From positions 1-64,000 of the forward strand of contig JAEZKU010000002.1 of the NCBI GenBank assembly GCA_023436065.1: 64,000 nucleotides of DNA, read 5' to 3'. Under the pieces are notes generated by a model that was not told the DNA's origin, made no database searches, and saw only the letters and a program-made list of their open reading frames with translations. This document shows, one piece after another, positions 36,944 to 46,301 of this stretch. The position numbers and the translations under genes are program-made. This DNA is from Bacillota bacterium. Lineage in GTDB: Bacteria; Bacillota; Clostridia; Lachnospirales; Lachnospiraceae. The first letter of the stretch is position 1; each line of letters opens with the position of its first letter.

Positions 36944-37963
36944 CTAAGTTCTTTTGCGTATCGCACAGCTTTCTCTCTTTACTAAGTAATAAGGCAATGA
37001 AATTTTTAATGGCAGCGAGTGTCCGTTGTTAATGCGGTCAATAAGTATCTTCGCTGTCATTTTTCCTATTTCCTCGATGGGAATATGCATCGTGGTCAGC
37101 ATGGGGGATACATATTGGGAAATATCAATATCATCCATACTGATTACGGATATTTCCTCAGGGATTTTGTAATTGCAGTCCTGAATTGCCTTGAGAGCAC
37201 CAATTGCAGTGATGTCATTAATACAGAAGAAAGCAGTCACATCCTTGGAGCGCTCAAGAATACGTTTTGCACCCTGATAACCATCGTCAGAAGAGATGGG
37301 AACATTAGTTACAAGATTATGATCAAGTGGAAGGTGATGCTTTTTCAAGGCATCCCGATAAGCAAAATATCTTACTTCCTTCTGCACTTCTCCGATATAT
37401 CCAGTTCTTACGTGACCTAGTCCGAAAAGATGTTCCATAGCATCGGTTGCGACAGCATACCCATCACAGATCACCTGATCGTATTCAGCATCTAGGGCAT
37501 TTAATCCCGCATATACCACCTTCTTAAAATGTAGTTTCAGAAATTTTAAGGTCTCTTTATCACACCTGCCCAGGACAGCAACTCCGTCCACTTCATTGTT
37601 TACAATCTGATGATGTATTGCAGGATTGTGGATATCATAAGCAGAGAAGGAATATTTCACGATAAATCCTTCCTTTAGTGCTTCCTGCTCAATGCTTCTG
37701 GTCAGTGTCGAAAAAAAGGCATCATTTTTTGCATCTGTGGAACGAGCATAGATACAGGCAATGGATTTTGTCAATTTTCTTACGGAGGTTCCGGACTTTA
37801 AAGATTGTGCAGAAGCGTTAGGAGTATATCCCCCGGCACGAGCAATTTCCCATATCTTGTCCTGGACCTCTTTGCTGGCGGCATTGATGGATTTACCATT
37901 GAGTATTCTGGAGACAGTTGAAATCGAGACGCCTGCGGCGTTCGCAATATCTTTTAGTGTCAT
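36944..37963 (-). CDS. LacI family transcriptional regulator
   Basis: The 339-residue regulator starts with the LacI helix-turn-helix and hinge (TLKDIANAAGVSISTVSRILNGK, residues 2-24), followed by a periplasmic-binding-like effector domain ending IDRINNGHSLPLKISLPYYLVKRES. It lies 34 nt downstream of the aldose-epimerase-like gene and is probably co-transcribed with it. Candidate operators are the ACGCAAACGTTTGCGT palindrome at 46302, which has the central CG of LacI sites, and the inverted repeat at 38970. Effector is presumably a sugar or sugar phosphate of the neighbouring catabolic operon. Confidence 0.92.
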   Translation of the reverse strand: MTLKDIANAAGVSISTVSRILNGKSINAASKEVQDKIWEIARAGGYTPNASAQSLKSGTSVRKLTKSIACIYARSTDAKNDAFFSTLTRSIEQEALKEGFIVKYSFSAYDIHNPAIHHQIVNNEVDGVAVLGRCDKETLKFLKLHFKKVVYAGLNALDAEYDQVICDGYAVATDAMEHLFGLGHVRTGYIGEVQKEVRYFAYRDALKKHHLPLDHNLVTNVPISSDDGYQGAKRILERSKDVTAFFCINDITAIGALKAIQDCNYKIPEEISVISMDDIDISQYVSPMLTTMHIPIEEIGKMTAKILIDRINNGHSLPLKISLPYYLVKRESCAIRKRT

Positions 37964-37997
37964 AAATCAGAGAATGACCTTTCTTAGTTGATCTGTA

Positions 37998-38885
37998 TCA
38001 ATAGCCTAGCAATGAGATTTCAAGATGGTAGGTAGAACACTCATTTTGCTTCAGTACCTGAATATCTCTTTTGTGGCAGAATATATCATCTTCGTCATCA
38101 AATATTGCAGCACCATTCCAGGGTTCCAGACATAGAAAAGGTGCGTTGCCTCCGGCCGGTGTCCAGAAAGCAATGGAAGAAAAATCAGGATAGGCCAGAT
38201 GAATGCCTTTTTGAGTCACCGGATTTATCAGGCTGACTGCATGAGAATTGGTGTGTCGAAAGTAAATCGCATCATGATCAAACATCTCTGCAGATAAAGG
38301 AAGAAGAGAGCTGTTATCCAAATATAAATCGTTTATTGATGAAAGAAAGCACGAGTTTTGGAGGTCATAAACAGTAGACTTTATTTGCTCTTCCTTTTCA
38401 AATTGCAGTACATAATCATGAAATGCTTCTCCTTCTTCCAAGGGACACATAAAACCGGGGTGAGCTCCGATATGATAGTACATCATTTCATCGGATTTAT
38501 TAAATACCTGGTAGGTCATACGGATTCTATTCCCGTGAAGCTCATAGGTAAGGAATAATTCAAAATGATAGGGGTAGCTTTTCAGGGTCTCTTCATTTGA
38601 GGATAAAGTGAAGGTTGCGTAATTACTCCCGCTGGATATGAGATTGAATTCTGAGTCTTTACAGAATCCATGCCTGGGCATCTGGTATTCTGAGCCATTG
38701 ATTATGGTTTTATTGTTTCTCAGATTACCTATGGACGGGAATAACAGAGGCGAGGAATGCATCCAGTGTGCAGGGTCCGAGTTCCAGATAAATTCTTTGC
38801 CGGATGGATTATGAAAGGACTTTAGTTCAGCACCGAGGGTGTTAACGGTAATCTGATAATTTTCAGAAATCAAAGTAATATTCAT
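37998..38885 (-). CDS. Aldose 1-epimerase family protein (LacX-like)
   Basis: The 295-residue protein resembles the LacX/YihR-side branch of galactose-mutarotase-fold enzymes. It has LGAELKSFHNPSGKEFIWNSDPAHWMHSSPLLFPSIG at the N-terminus (seen in parts), HGFCKDSEF, IGAHPGFMCPL with the presumed catalytic His, and LCLEPWNG with the catalytic Glu near the C-terminus. It would interconvert anomers of a free or phosphorylated sugar. The start at 38885 has AAGGAG at 7 nt; 18 nt upstream is a weaker ATG. It lies divergent to the SsuABC-type importer operon and upstream of the LacI gene. Confidence 0.85.
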   Translation of the reverse strand: MNITLISENYQITVNTLGAELKSFHNPSGKEFIWNSDPAHWMHSSPLLFPSIGNLRNNKTIINGSEYQMPRHGFCKDSEFNLISSGSNYATFTLSSNEETLKSYPYHFELFLTYELHGNRIRMTYQVFNKSDEMMYYHIGAHPGFMCPLEEGEAFHDYVLQFEKEEQIKSTVYDLQNSCFLSSINDLYLDNSSLLPLSAEMFDHDAIYFRHTNSHAVSLINPVTQKGIHLAYPDFSSIAFWTPAGGNAPFLCLEPWNGAAIFDDEDDIFCHKRDIQVLKQNECSTYHLEISLLGY

Positions 38886-38969
38886 GAGGTTTCTCCTTAT
38901 CATTCAACTTGATCAAAGTATCTGTGATTAATTTCTACTATAAGTAGACACCATTCGTCGGTAGAAAAA

Positions 38970-39018
38970 AAGGTTGAAAAAATTTCAACCTTAAAAATTT
39001 CGGACAGAATGCTACAAT
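38970..39018 (+). promoter_or_regulatory. Inverted repeat and -10 element before the importer operon
   Basis: AAGGTTGAAA (38970-38979) and TTTCAACCTT (38983-38992) are perfectly complementary across AAA. A -10-like TACAAT lies at 39013-39018, so the repeat covers or abuts the -35 region of the plus-strand operon. It also sits between divergent genes and could serve both directions. A repressor or activator site is inferred. Confidence 0.5.
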
Positions 39019-39054
39019 ATGAGCATGACAAGATTGAGAGAAAAGGAGAGGCAT

Positions 39055-39834
39055 ATGAATAACAAAAATAAGGTCAACAAAATTCCAAAGATGGCTTGGT
39101 TGCTTATTTCCCTTGGAACAGCAATGGTTTTGTGGTATCTTTTATCACTGAATCCGCAGACAGCAAGAAGCTTTCCAAACATAGTAGTTACGATGAAGTC
39201 TATGGGAACTATGATATCACGAGGGGTATTTTGGACAGATATTACCAGCAGTTTGATCTCAGTAACAGCAGGCTTTGCCATTGGCTTTGTATTGTCTCTG
39301 CCGACTGCGATTCTAATGGCCTGGTATGCACCGGTCAGAAATATCATCGAACCATGGATACAGTTTATCCGTAACATACCACCCCTTGCATATGTACCAT
39401 TGATCGTTATATCGGCAGGTGTAGGTAGAAAACCGCAGATTATTGTCATTACAATTGCAACATTTCTGATTATGACCGTTACAATCTACCAAGGTGTTAT
39501 TAATGTAGATACGACATTAATTAAAGCAGCAAGAGTATTAGGCGCAAATGATAAGGATATCTTCTTTAAGGTAATCGCACCGGCAACATTACCCTTTATT
39601 ATAACAGCAGTTCGGTTAGGAAGCTCTACCGCATTAACCACATTGATTGCAGCAGAATCCACGGGAGCCGTAGCTGGTTTGGGAATGAGAATTCGTTCCT
39701 TAAATAACAGCTTTGAATCAGCACCCATGCTTTTATATATCATAATCATTGGAATCATCGGTATGTTGGTTGAAAAATTCGTTAAGTTCTTAGAAAGGAG
39801 GTTCACAGGATGGCAGGAGAAGAGAGAAGTGTAA
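39055..39834 (+). CDS. ABC transporter permease, SsuC/TauC/NrtB type
   Basis: The 259-residue permease has about six membrane helices and the EAA-type loop of the nitrate/taurine/sulfonate uptake group (IKAARVLGANDKDIFFKVIAPATLPFIITAVRLG, around 160-190, seen in parts). The start at 39055 follows AAGGAG; a longer upstream frame lacks a ribosome site. It overlaps the ATPase gene by 25 nt. Family members import sulfonates, nitrate, bicarbonate, pyrimidine precursors or aromatic acids; the substrate cannot be chosen from the permease. Confidence 0.92.
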   Translation: MNNKNKVNKIPKMAWLLISLGTAMVLWYLLSLNPQTARSFPNIVVTMKSMGTMISRGVFWTDITSSLISVTAGFAIGFVLSLPTAILMAWYAPVRNIIEPWIQFIRNIPPLAYVPLIVISAGVGRKPQIIVITIATFLIMTVTIYQGVINVDTTLIKAARVLGANDKDIFFKVIAPATLPFIITAVRLGSSTALTTLIAAESTGAVAGLGMRIRSLNNSFESAPMLLYIIIIGIIGMLVEKFVKFLERRFTGWQEKREV

Positions 39835-40601
39835 AAGTTAAAATTGAAAATGTCAGAAAGGTTTTTAACACCAGGAATGGTGAAATGATTGCCTTAAACG
39901 GTGTTGATCTTGACATCAAAGAAAATGAATTTATATGCGTAGTTGGACCTTCAGGCTGTGGAAAATCAACATTATTAAATATTATTGCAGGCTTATCAGA
40001 GCCAACCTCAGGTAAGGTTCTCTGTGACGGAAAAGAAGTAAACGGAACGGGTACAGAGAGAGGCGTTGTATTTCAACAGTATGCATTGTTCCCTTGGCTG
40101 ACAGTTAAGAAGAACGTTATGTTTGGACTGAAATTAAAAGGAATTAAGGGAAGAGAAGCAGAAGAGATTGCAATGAATTATCTTAAAATGGTACAGCTGG
40201 AGGATTTTGCGGATCACTATCCGAAGGAGCTGTCCGGTGGTATGAAGCAAAGAGTTGCCATCGCCAGAGCATATGCGGTAAATCCCTCCATCCTACTGAT
40301 GGACGAGCCATTTGGAGCATTGGATGCACAGACAAGAGCACAGCTTCAGCAAGAGCTTCTTGAGACATGGGAAAAAGAAAGAAAGACATGCTTCTTTATT
40401 ACGCATGATGTGGACGAGGCTATTATACTTGCTCAAAAAGTAATTATTATGAGCGCAAGGCCAGGACGCATTAAAGAAATTGTTGATATAGATATTCCAT
40501 ATCCACGTAATCAGGAAACCAGGATGTCGCCGAGATTTATAGAGTTAAAGAACTATATTTGGAGTCAGGTGTATCAGGAATACCTTGAGGTAAGGAAGTA
40601 A
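39810..40601 (+). CDS. ABC transporter ATPase, SsuB/TauB type
   Basis: The 263-residue ATPase has the P-loop GPSGCGKST, Q-loop FQQYALFPW, signature LSGGMKQR, Walker B LLMDEPFGALD and H-loop FFITHDVDEA, all intact. LTVKKNVMFGL and PGRIKEIVDIDIPYPR are typical of the nitrate/sulfonate subgroup. AAAGGAGG lies 8 nt before the start, inside the permease gene. It powers uptake with the adjacent permease and the lipoprotein encoded at 40843. Confidence 0.95.
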   Translation: MAGEERSVKVKIENVRKVFNTRNGEMIALNGVDLDIKENEFICVVGPSGCGKSTLLNIIAGLSEPTSGKVLCDGKEVNGTGTERGVVFQQYALFPWLTVKKNVMFGLKLKGIKGREAEEIAMNYLKMVQLEDFADHYPKELSGGMKQRVAIARAYAVNPSILLMDEPFGALDAQTRAQLQQELLETWEKERKTCFFITHDVDEAIILAQKVIIMSARPGRIKEIVDIDIPYPRNQETRMSPRFIELKNYIWSQVYQEYLEVRK

Positions 40602-40648
40602 GGCTACAAGGCCTTTGGGGTACATCGTAAGTATTAGTAAATGAAATA

Positions 40649-40747
40649 TTAAATTTCCTTCCATTGAGAAATATTAGATAAAGCAGAACATCATATTTTT
40701 CAGCCCCTATGCAAATAGCTAATAGCAGGACAGGGAAGGAATTTTAA
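40649..40747 (+). other. Structured leader candidate before the solute-binding lipoprotein
   Basis: TTAAATTTCCTTCC (40649-40662) can pair with GGAAGGAATTTTAA (40734-40747), 13 of 14 positions, closing a 71-nt interior within the 241-bp gap between the ATPase and binding-protein genes. I recognise no known riboswitch motif. It could be a processing or regulatory structure that sets the binding protein level apart from the ATPase. Confidence 0.35.
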
Positions 40748-40842
40748 TATAAATGGAATCAAGAAGCCGAAGTATTTGACGGTTGAAGGTTCCGACATGT
40801 TGTATAACAATTTTTGATGGATATTATTAAGGAGGAAATACC

Positions 40843-41928
40843 ATGAGAAAGAAAGTATTGGGTTTAGTACTGGCTACAGCCTTGACAGTTGGTTTGTTAG
40901 CAGGATGCGGAAGTAAGACAGAGACAAAGGAAACAACTCCTACAGCAGTTCCAACAACAGCTCCACAAACAGAAAATGAGGGCACACAAGGAACAGATAC
41001 AACAGAGCCGGACGTTACGAAAGAACCGGTAACCTTAAATATTGCATATATGCCTAATTACGGAAGCCTTTGGGCAATTGAAAATGCGATTGCAAAAGGT
41101 TATTTAGAAGAAGAGGGTATTACAGTTAAGTTAACAGAATTCCAGGATGGTCCTACAATTATTGCAGCGATGGAATCAGGAAGTATTGACATCGGTTACA
41201 TTGGACAGGGAGCGCATAAGCTTGCTATTAACGGCAAGGCAACAATCTTTGCATTATCCCATATTTCTAACGGCGATGCATTAATCGGCGGAAAGGGAAT
41301 CACTTCCATTGAAGATCTCAAAGGTAAGAAGGTAGCTTACTCATCAGGAAGCTCCAGCGAAGATATTCTGCTTAACTCATTAACAAAAGCAGGTATGACT
41401 ATGGATGATATTCAGGCAGTGGATATGGATGCATCTGCGATTGTTACTGCTATGTTATCCGGTGGTGTTGATGCTGCTGCTACCTGGTCACCGAACAGCT
41501 TAAAAATTCTGGATGAAATGCCGGAGGCTACAAAATTAACAGATAATCTTACCTTCTCTGATAAAACAGTATCCTTAGCAAGCTGGATCGCAATGCCTGA
41601 TTATGCAAAGGGAAACAGAGATATCTTAGTAAGATTCACACGTGCTCTATTCAAGGCAATGGATTATGCAGCAGATGAGAATCAGCAAGAAACTGCTGAA
41701 TTAATTGCAAAGCAGGTAGCACAGGATGCTGAAACCGTATATGCACAGCGCGGAGATGCTGAATGGTTAACAGGAAAAGAGGTTGCAGAAGGAGCAGCGA
41801 ATGGTACAGTAGAGGGCTACTATGATTTACAGAAGAGTAATTTCATCGCAGCAGGAGCTGTAGAAGGTAATCCGGCAGTTGCAGACTATGTTATGTTAGA
41901 TGTTATGACTGAAGCAGGACAATACTAA
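40843..41928 (+). CDS. Solute-binding lipoprotein, SsuA/NMT1-THI5 type
   Basis: The 361-residue lipoprotein has a lipobox LLAGC (Cys22) and a Thr/Pro/Glu-rich tether (about 25-58). A two-lobed binding domain follows, starting LNIAYMPNYGSLWAIENAIAKGYLEEEGITV, with the subgroup motif ESGSIDIGYIGQGAHKLAI and GVDAAATWSPNSLKIL. It captures the ligand of the neighbouring SsuBC-type permease/ATPase. AAGGAGG precedes the start. The nagB/nagA-like genes downstream hint at an amino-sugar-related ligand, which would be unusual for this protein family. Confidence 0.9.
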   Translation: MRKKVLGLVLATALTVGLLAGCGSKTETKETTPTAVPTTAPQTENEGTQGTDTTEPDVTKEPVTLNIAYMPNYGSLWAIENAIAKGYLEEEGITVKLTEFQDGPTIIAAMESGSIDIGYIGQGAHKLAINGKATIFALSHISNGDALIGGKGITSIEDLKGKKVAYSSGSSSEDILLNSLTKAGMTMDDIQAVDMDASAIVTAMLSGGVDAAATWSPNSLKILDEMPEATKLTDNLTFSDKTVSLASWIAMPDYAKGNRDILVRFTRALFKAMDYAADENQQETAELIAKQVAQDAETVYAQRGDAEWLTGKEVAEGAANGTVEGYYDLQKSNFIAAGAVEGNPAVADYVMLDVMTEAGQY

Positions 41929-41971
41929 ATATAGAAACCTCCGACAAACGGCGGTAGTTACGTAGGGTAAG

Positions 41972-41997
41972 ATAGAGCTGCCATCTGGCAGCTCTAT
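41972..41997 (+). terminator. Hairpin between importer and nagB-like gene
   Basis: ATAGAGCTGCC and GGCAGCTCTAT pair perfectly around ATCT; TGTTAC follows. The T-tract is weak, so it may be an attenuator that lets part of transcription continue into the catabolic genes. Confidence 0.6.
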
Positions 41998-42049
41998 TGT
42001 TACTATATAAAGATATGTTGGATCGTAAGGATAAAGAAAAGGAGAAAGC

Positions 42050-42871
42050 ATGTATCATAAATACTATTATTATAACAAAGAAGAGTTACTGAATGCTCCG
42101 AAGATCCCTCTTGTTGTCAGGGAGAATAATGAGGATGTATTCAAAGCGATGGCTGAGGAAATGCTAACAGAGATCAAACGAAAAAATGCATCGGGAGAGA
42201 AAACAGTATTGATCTGTCCGGTTGGACCTGTGGGACAATATCCGTATTTTGTAGAGATGGTGAATGAAGAAAAGGTTAGTCTGAAGGACGTATGGTTTAT
42301 CAATATGGATGAGTACCTGACGGATGACAAGCAGTGGATTCCCAAAGAACATAGACTTAGTTTCCGTGGCTTTATGGATCGTGTGGTATATTCCAACATC
42401 AACGAGGAATTAGTAATGCCGGAGAATCAGCGCATTTTTCCGGATCCGAACAATATTACGTATATTCCGGAATTGATTGAACGCCTGGGTGGTGTGGATA
42501 TATGCTTTGGAGGAATTGGAATTAATGGGCATGTAGCGTTTAATGAAGCTTCGGATGATTTGAGTCCGGAGGAATTCCTAAAGCAACGGACAAGGATACT
42601 GGAAATTGCCAAGGAAACAAGAGCAGTCAATTCGATCGGTGATCTGAACGGAGCACTGGATGATATGCCAAATTACTGCATTACTATTGGAATCAATGAA
42701 ATCTCACAAGCTAGAAAGATCCGTCTGGGATGTTTTCGTGATTGGCACAGAAGTGTTGTAAGACACGCGGCACACGGGGAAAAGAGCGCGCATTTTCCGG
42801 TAAGTCTGTTGCAGGGGCATCCGGATATTAACATCCAGATAACGGAATTTGTGGCAAATCTGCCGGAATAA
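42050..42871 (+). CDS. Glucosamine-6-phosphate deaminase/isomerase-like protein (NagB family)
   Basis: The 273-residue protein follows the NagB fold: VWFINMDEYL with the Asp-Glu pair of the ring-opening site, GGIGINGHVAFNEA, and a C-terminal GCFRDWHRSVVRHAAHG lid/phosphate segment. In E. coli NagB the catalytic triad is Asp141-His143-Glu148; here it reads Asn159-His161-Glu166, so the general-base-activating Asp is replaced. The length is about 7 residues above NagB and the phosphate-binding loop GPVGQYPYF also differs from the usual SGxTP. It probably acts on a related amino-sugar or sugar phosphate. It lies 11 nt before nagA. Confidence 0.8.
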   Translation: MYHKYYYYNKEELLNAPKIPLVVRENNEDVFKAMAEEMLTEIKRKNASGEKTVLICPVGPVGQYPYFVEMVNEEKVSLKDVWFINMDEYLTDDKQWIPKEHRLSFRGFMDRVVYSNINEELVMPENQRIFPDPNNITYIPELIERLGGVDICFGGIGINGHVAFNEASDDLSPEEFLKQRTRILEIAKETRAVNSIGDLNGALDDMPNYCITIGINEISQARKIRLGCFRDWHRSVVRHAAHGEKSAHFPVSLLQGHPDINIQITEFVANLPE

Positions 42872-42882
42872 GGGAGACTCTT

Positions 42883-44034
42883 ATGAATGAATATTATTTA
42901 GTGAATGGACAAGTTTATGTAGATCATGCCTTTAAAAAAATGACAGTTGGTGTTCAGGATGGGAAGCTTGAATTGCTTCCGGCAGACGAAAAACTTCCCG
43001 AAACTGCGAATATCATGGATGTGAACGGGAAAAAAGTAGTACCGGGTTTTATCGATATACACTGTCATGGAGCGGCAGGGGTGGATGTAAATGCTGCCAA
43101 AGCCGAGGAATTGGAAGCAATCTGCAGAGCTGTGGCAAGATACGGAACAACCTCCTGGTTATGTTCTGTACTCACTGATACCGAGGAACAGACAAAATGG
43201 TGCATAGATGAGTTTAAAAAGCATAAAGGAATGGAGCATAAGGGGGCAAACCTATTAGGCATCCATCTGGAAGGACCATTTTTGTGCAGCTTATATAAGG
43301 GAGCCATGCCGGAGCACTTACTGCAGATGCCGAACATGCCATTACTGCGGGAATACCAGAATCGCGCAGAAGGAGATATTAAGTACATCACAGTTTCACC
43401 GGAGGTAGAAGGCATTGTGGACGATATTCCTAAGATGATTGAGCTTGGAATGACGGTTGCAATCGGCCATTCCGGTGCAGATTATGAGACCAGTTGGAAG
43501 GCCATTCATAACGGAGCCTCCGCATGTACCCACACCTTTAATGCTATGAAACTGATGCATCAGCATTTCCCGGCCATTATGGGAGCTGCTTTGGAATCTG
43601 ATATATACTGCGAGGCAATCTGCGATGGAAGACATCTGCATCCGGGAGTAGTCCGCTTGTTGATTAAGACCAAGGGACTTGACCGGGTGATTGCAATTAC
43701 GGATTCCATTATGGCAGCAGGCTTACCGGATGGAAGATACAAGCTGGGGGTAAATAATGTCATAGTGGAAGATGGAGATGCGAAGCTGGAGGATGGAACA
43801 CGTGCCGGAAGTACGCTAACGCAGAACATTGCATTGAGAAATCTACTTGCCTTTACAGGGAGACCTTTGGAGGAAGTGATTCCTCTTTTGACTGAAAATC
43901 CGGCAAAATTAATCGGTATATATGATAAAAAGGGATCTATCGCTGATGGGAAAGATGCAGATCTCGTCATACTGGATGATAAGAATGACGTGTTCGAAGT
44001 GTTTGTTCAAGGGGATAGAATTCTCAATGCATAA
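42883..44034 (+). CDS. nagA: N-acetylglucosamine-6-phosphate deacetylase
   Basis: The 383-residue amidohydrolase has the full NagA motif set: GFIDIHCHGAAGVDV near the N-terminus, HLEGPFL with the metal-binding Glu, AIGHSGADY and THTFNAM with metal/substrate His residues, and AITDSIMAAGLPDG with the catalytic Asp. It converts an N-acetyl amino-sugar 6-phosphate to the free amine plus acetate in the cytoplasm. It is placed directly after the NagB-like gene and before a two-component system. GlcNAc-6-P is the standard substrate, but given the altered neighbours another N-acetylated hexose phosphate, such as ManNAc or GalNAc type, is possible. Confidence 0.9.
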   Translation: MNEYYLVNGQVYVDHAFKKMTVGVQDGKLELLPADEKLPETANIMDVNGKKVVPGFIDIHCHGAAGVDVNAAKAEELEAICRAVARYGTTSWLCSVLTDTEEQTKWCIDEFKKHKGMEHKGANLLGIHLEGPFLCSLYKGAMPEHLLQMPNMPLLREYQNRAEGDIKYITVSPEVEGIVDDIPKMIELGMTVAIGHSGADYETSWKAIHNGASACTHTFNAMKLMHQHFPAIMGAALESDIYCEAICDGRHLHPGVVRLLIKTKGLDRVIAITDSIMAAGLPDGRYKLGVNNVIVEDGDAKLEDGTRAGSTLTQNIALRNLLAFTGRPLEEVIPLLTENPAKLIGIYDKKGSIADGKDADLVILDDKNDVFEVFVQGDRILNA

Positions 44035-44060
44035 ATTATAGAAATTGAGGAGATCAAAAA

Positions 44061-45554
44061 ATGTTAATTATACTTACCGCCTCTCTTGTAATAGTCTCCG
44101 TGCTGATTTTATTTGTAAAAAAGAGTAAGGAATCTATTTATCTGTTTGGATTGTGTTTGAGTCTGATGCTTGAAATCTGCGGAGTTATGATATTCATAGC
44201 AAAGAAAGGCGGTATTTCCTCAGAAATAATGCACTTCTTTTATTTTTCAAGGGAGATTAAAAGTAAGATACAATATTTTCTGATCACCTTAAATCAGATG
44301 GGTTTCCTGATTGCATTAGGCAGGACCCTATTTCCTCTTTTTTTGATAGAGTTTTCAATGAGCTATTCCATGATACCTTTCATAAGAAAGAATCTATGGA
44401 TATACAAAGCGGTCGCTGTATTACCGGTGATAACGCTGGTTCTTTATTTTCCCTGGGTTTATCGGCTGATAACGCTGGACAGGCCATTGGTCCAGATTGT
44501 TCTTGTGTACGGATCTTTAATCTGGATGTCGGCATATCTTCTCATATCGGCTTTTCTGCTAATCTATGAATTTAAGTCGATTACAATGAAGTTTTGCAGA
44601 AGACAATTTACTCAGATTATGGTAAGTATGTTTGCACTTTCCGGAATCTATAGTCTGTATTATAAGCAGGATCCGGGGCAGGTTTATCATTTTTACTGGT
44701 ATTCTTTTTCTTGGAGTAAGGGGATTGGGTACATGCAGGTGAATCCCTCACTCTTTAGCTATCTGACCTTGGTTATTGTCAGTGTTATTTGCTGTGTACT
44801 GGGATTTTATAGTTTGTTTCGCTTCACCAGAAGAAACTATATGGACAACAAAGAAGACTTGGTGATGGAACGGAAATTCGATTCTGTAAAGGTTGGAGTA
44901 TCCGTGTTTGTACACAGTATGAAGAATCAGCTATTATCCAATAAGGTCGTCTTTAAGCGGATCAGGCAGTTATATGAACAACCTGAGGTAGATGTACAAA
45001 AGCTGGTAGAGTACGTAGACACCCTGGAAGAGGTGAATAATCTGATGCTGGGCAGAATGGAAGAGCTGTATCGATGTGTCAAGACAAATGCAATTTACAT
45101 GGTCCCTATCAGTATGAAGGAAATTACAGATAATGCTTTGGAGCTATTTCGCAGGAAATATCCGGATACGAACGTACGTGTTGACATCGGGGATACTACA
45201 ACGATTCTGGCAGATAAGAGTAATTTATGTGAGGCATTATATAATTTACTGATCAACGCCCAGGAAGCGGTACTAAACTCGGACAGGAAGGAAGAGGGAG
45301 AGGTATCGCTGATATGTCATAATGAGAGACTGTATACCGTAATTGAAGTCAGGGATAATGGCAGCGGCATGAACAAGCATCAGATTAAAAAGATATTTGA
45401 ACCATTTTATTCAAGCAAGAATTCTAATTTTAACTGGGGAATGGGACTATATTATGTAAGAGAGATTGTAAAGAGCCATCTTGGCACCTTACGAGTGGAA
45501 AGTAAGCAAGGAGAAGGAAGCAGCTTTTATATATTGCTGCCGAAGTATCAGTAG
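44061..45554 (+). CDS. Seven-helix membrane sensor histidine kinase
   Basis: The 497-residue kinase has about seven membrane helices in the first 260 residues without a large outer domain. A short dimerisation part with candidate phospho-acceptor His285 (FVHSMKNQL) follows, then an HATPase domain (ALYNLLINAQEAVLNS, VRDNGSGMNKHQ, WGMGLYYVREIV). This resembles 7TM-type kinases that sense a membrane-soluble or membrane-transported signal. The H-box is non-standard (HSMKNQ rather than HELRxP). It is followed by its LuxR-type regulator and sits inside the sugar-phosphate operon, 26 nt after nagA. Confidence 0.85.
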   Translation: MLIILTASLVIVSVLILFVKKSKESIYLFGLCLSLMLEICGVMIFIAKKGGISSEIMHFFYFSREIKSKIQYFLITLNQMGFLIALGRTLFPLFLIEFSMSYSMIPFIRKNLWIYKAVAVLPVITLVLYFPWVYRLITLDRPLVQIVLVYGSLIWMSAYLLISAFLLIYEFKSITMKFCRRQFTQIMVSMFALSGIYSLYYKQDPGQVYHFYWYSFSWSKGIGYMQVNPSLFSYLTLVIVSVICCVLGFYSLFRFTRRNYMDNKEDLVMERKFDSVKVGVSVFVHSMKNQLLSNKVVFKRIRQLYEQPEVDVQKLVEYVDTLEEVNNLMLGRMEELYRCVKTNAIYMVPISMKEITDNALELFRRKYPDTNVRVDIGDTTTILADKSNLCEALYNLLINAQEAVLNSDRKEEGEVSLICHNERLYTVIEVRDNGSGMNKHQIKKIFEPFYSSKNSNFNWGMGLYYVREIVKSHLGTLRVESKQGEGSSFYILLPKYQ

Positions 45555-45583
45555 TTCACCTTAATGAAGGCAGGGTAATGATT

Positions 45584-46261
45584 ATGAGTAAAAAAATTAA
45601 GATATTAATCGCAGATGACTTTTCATTATTAAGGGAGGACATGAGTGAACTGATCAATGGACAACCCGATATGGAAGTGGTCGGAGAAGCATCAAACACA
45701 AAAGAAATCATTAGTCTGGCTGAAAGTGTCAGCTATGATATTATTTTGATGGATATCGAAATGGAAGTGATGAATGCAGGTATCATCGCAACTCAAAAAA
45801 TCAGGGAAGCAGACCCGGAAGCCAATATCATTTTCCTGACAGCACATGAAACCAGGGAAATCATCGTGACTGCAATGGGTGCAGGTGCATCGGATTATCT
45901 GGTAAAGGGTTGTAACGATGAAGATATCCTGCATCATATACGCTGTGCATACGAAGGACATCCGGTTATGCAAAGCAACATTCATGAAACGATCCTGCAG
46001 GAGTTTGTAAGACTTCAGAAAAGTGAGCGAAGTCTGCTCTTTTTTATTAATAACATTTCAAACCTGACCCCAACGGAAAGAGAAATGATAAAACTGTTAT
46101 TGCAGGGGTATAAGGTCAATGAGATTGCCGGAATTCGAAGCGTGGAAACCAGCACAATAAAAACACAGGTGAAGGGACTACTGAAAAAATTCGGATGTAG
46201 CCGTACCAAGGAAATTCTTCAGATCATCCATGATTTGAACATAGAGCATCTATTTATGTAA
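45584..46261 (+). CDS. NarL/FixJ-type response regulator
   Basis: The 225-residue protein has a receiver with Asp11/Asp12 and phospho-acceptor Asp57 (YDIILMDIEM), then a LuxR-type DNA-binding domain at the C-terminus (NLTPTEREMIKLLLQGYKVNEIAG, IKTQVKGLLKKFGCS). I start at ATG 45584, with AGGG 8 nt upstream; an in-frame ATG at 45578 is too close to that site. It pairs with the seven-helix kinase gene immediately upstream. Its position before the PFK/aldolase block suggests it regulates that block. Confidence 0.9.
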   Translation: MSKKIKILIADDFSLLREDMSELINGQPDMEVVGEASNTKEIISLAESVSYDIILMDIEMEVMNAGIIATQKIREADPEANIIFLTAHETREIIVTAMGAGASDYLVKGCNDEDILHHIRCAYEGHPVMQSNIHETILQEFVRLQKSERSLLFFINNISNLTPTEREMIKLLLQGYKVNEIAGIRSVETSTIKTQVKGLLKKFGCSRTKEILQIIHDLNIEHLFM

Positions 46262-46301
46262 TAGAGAATACAGCAAACGGTGCGTTAAGAGGCTTAAACG
46301 T

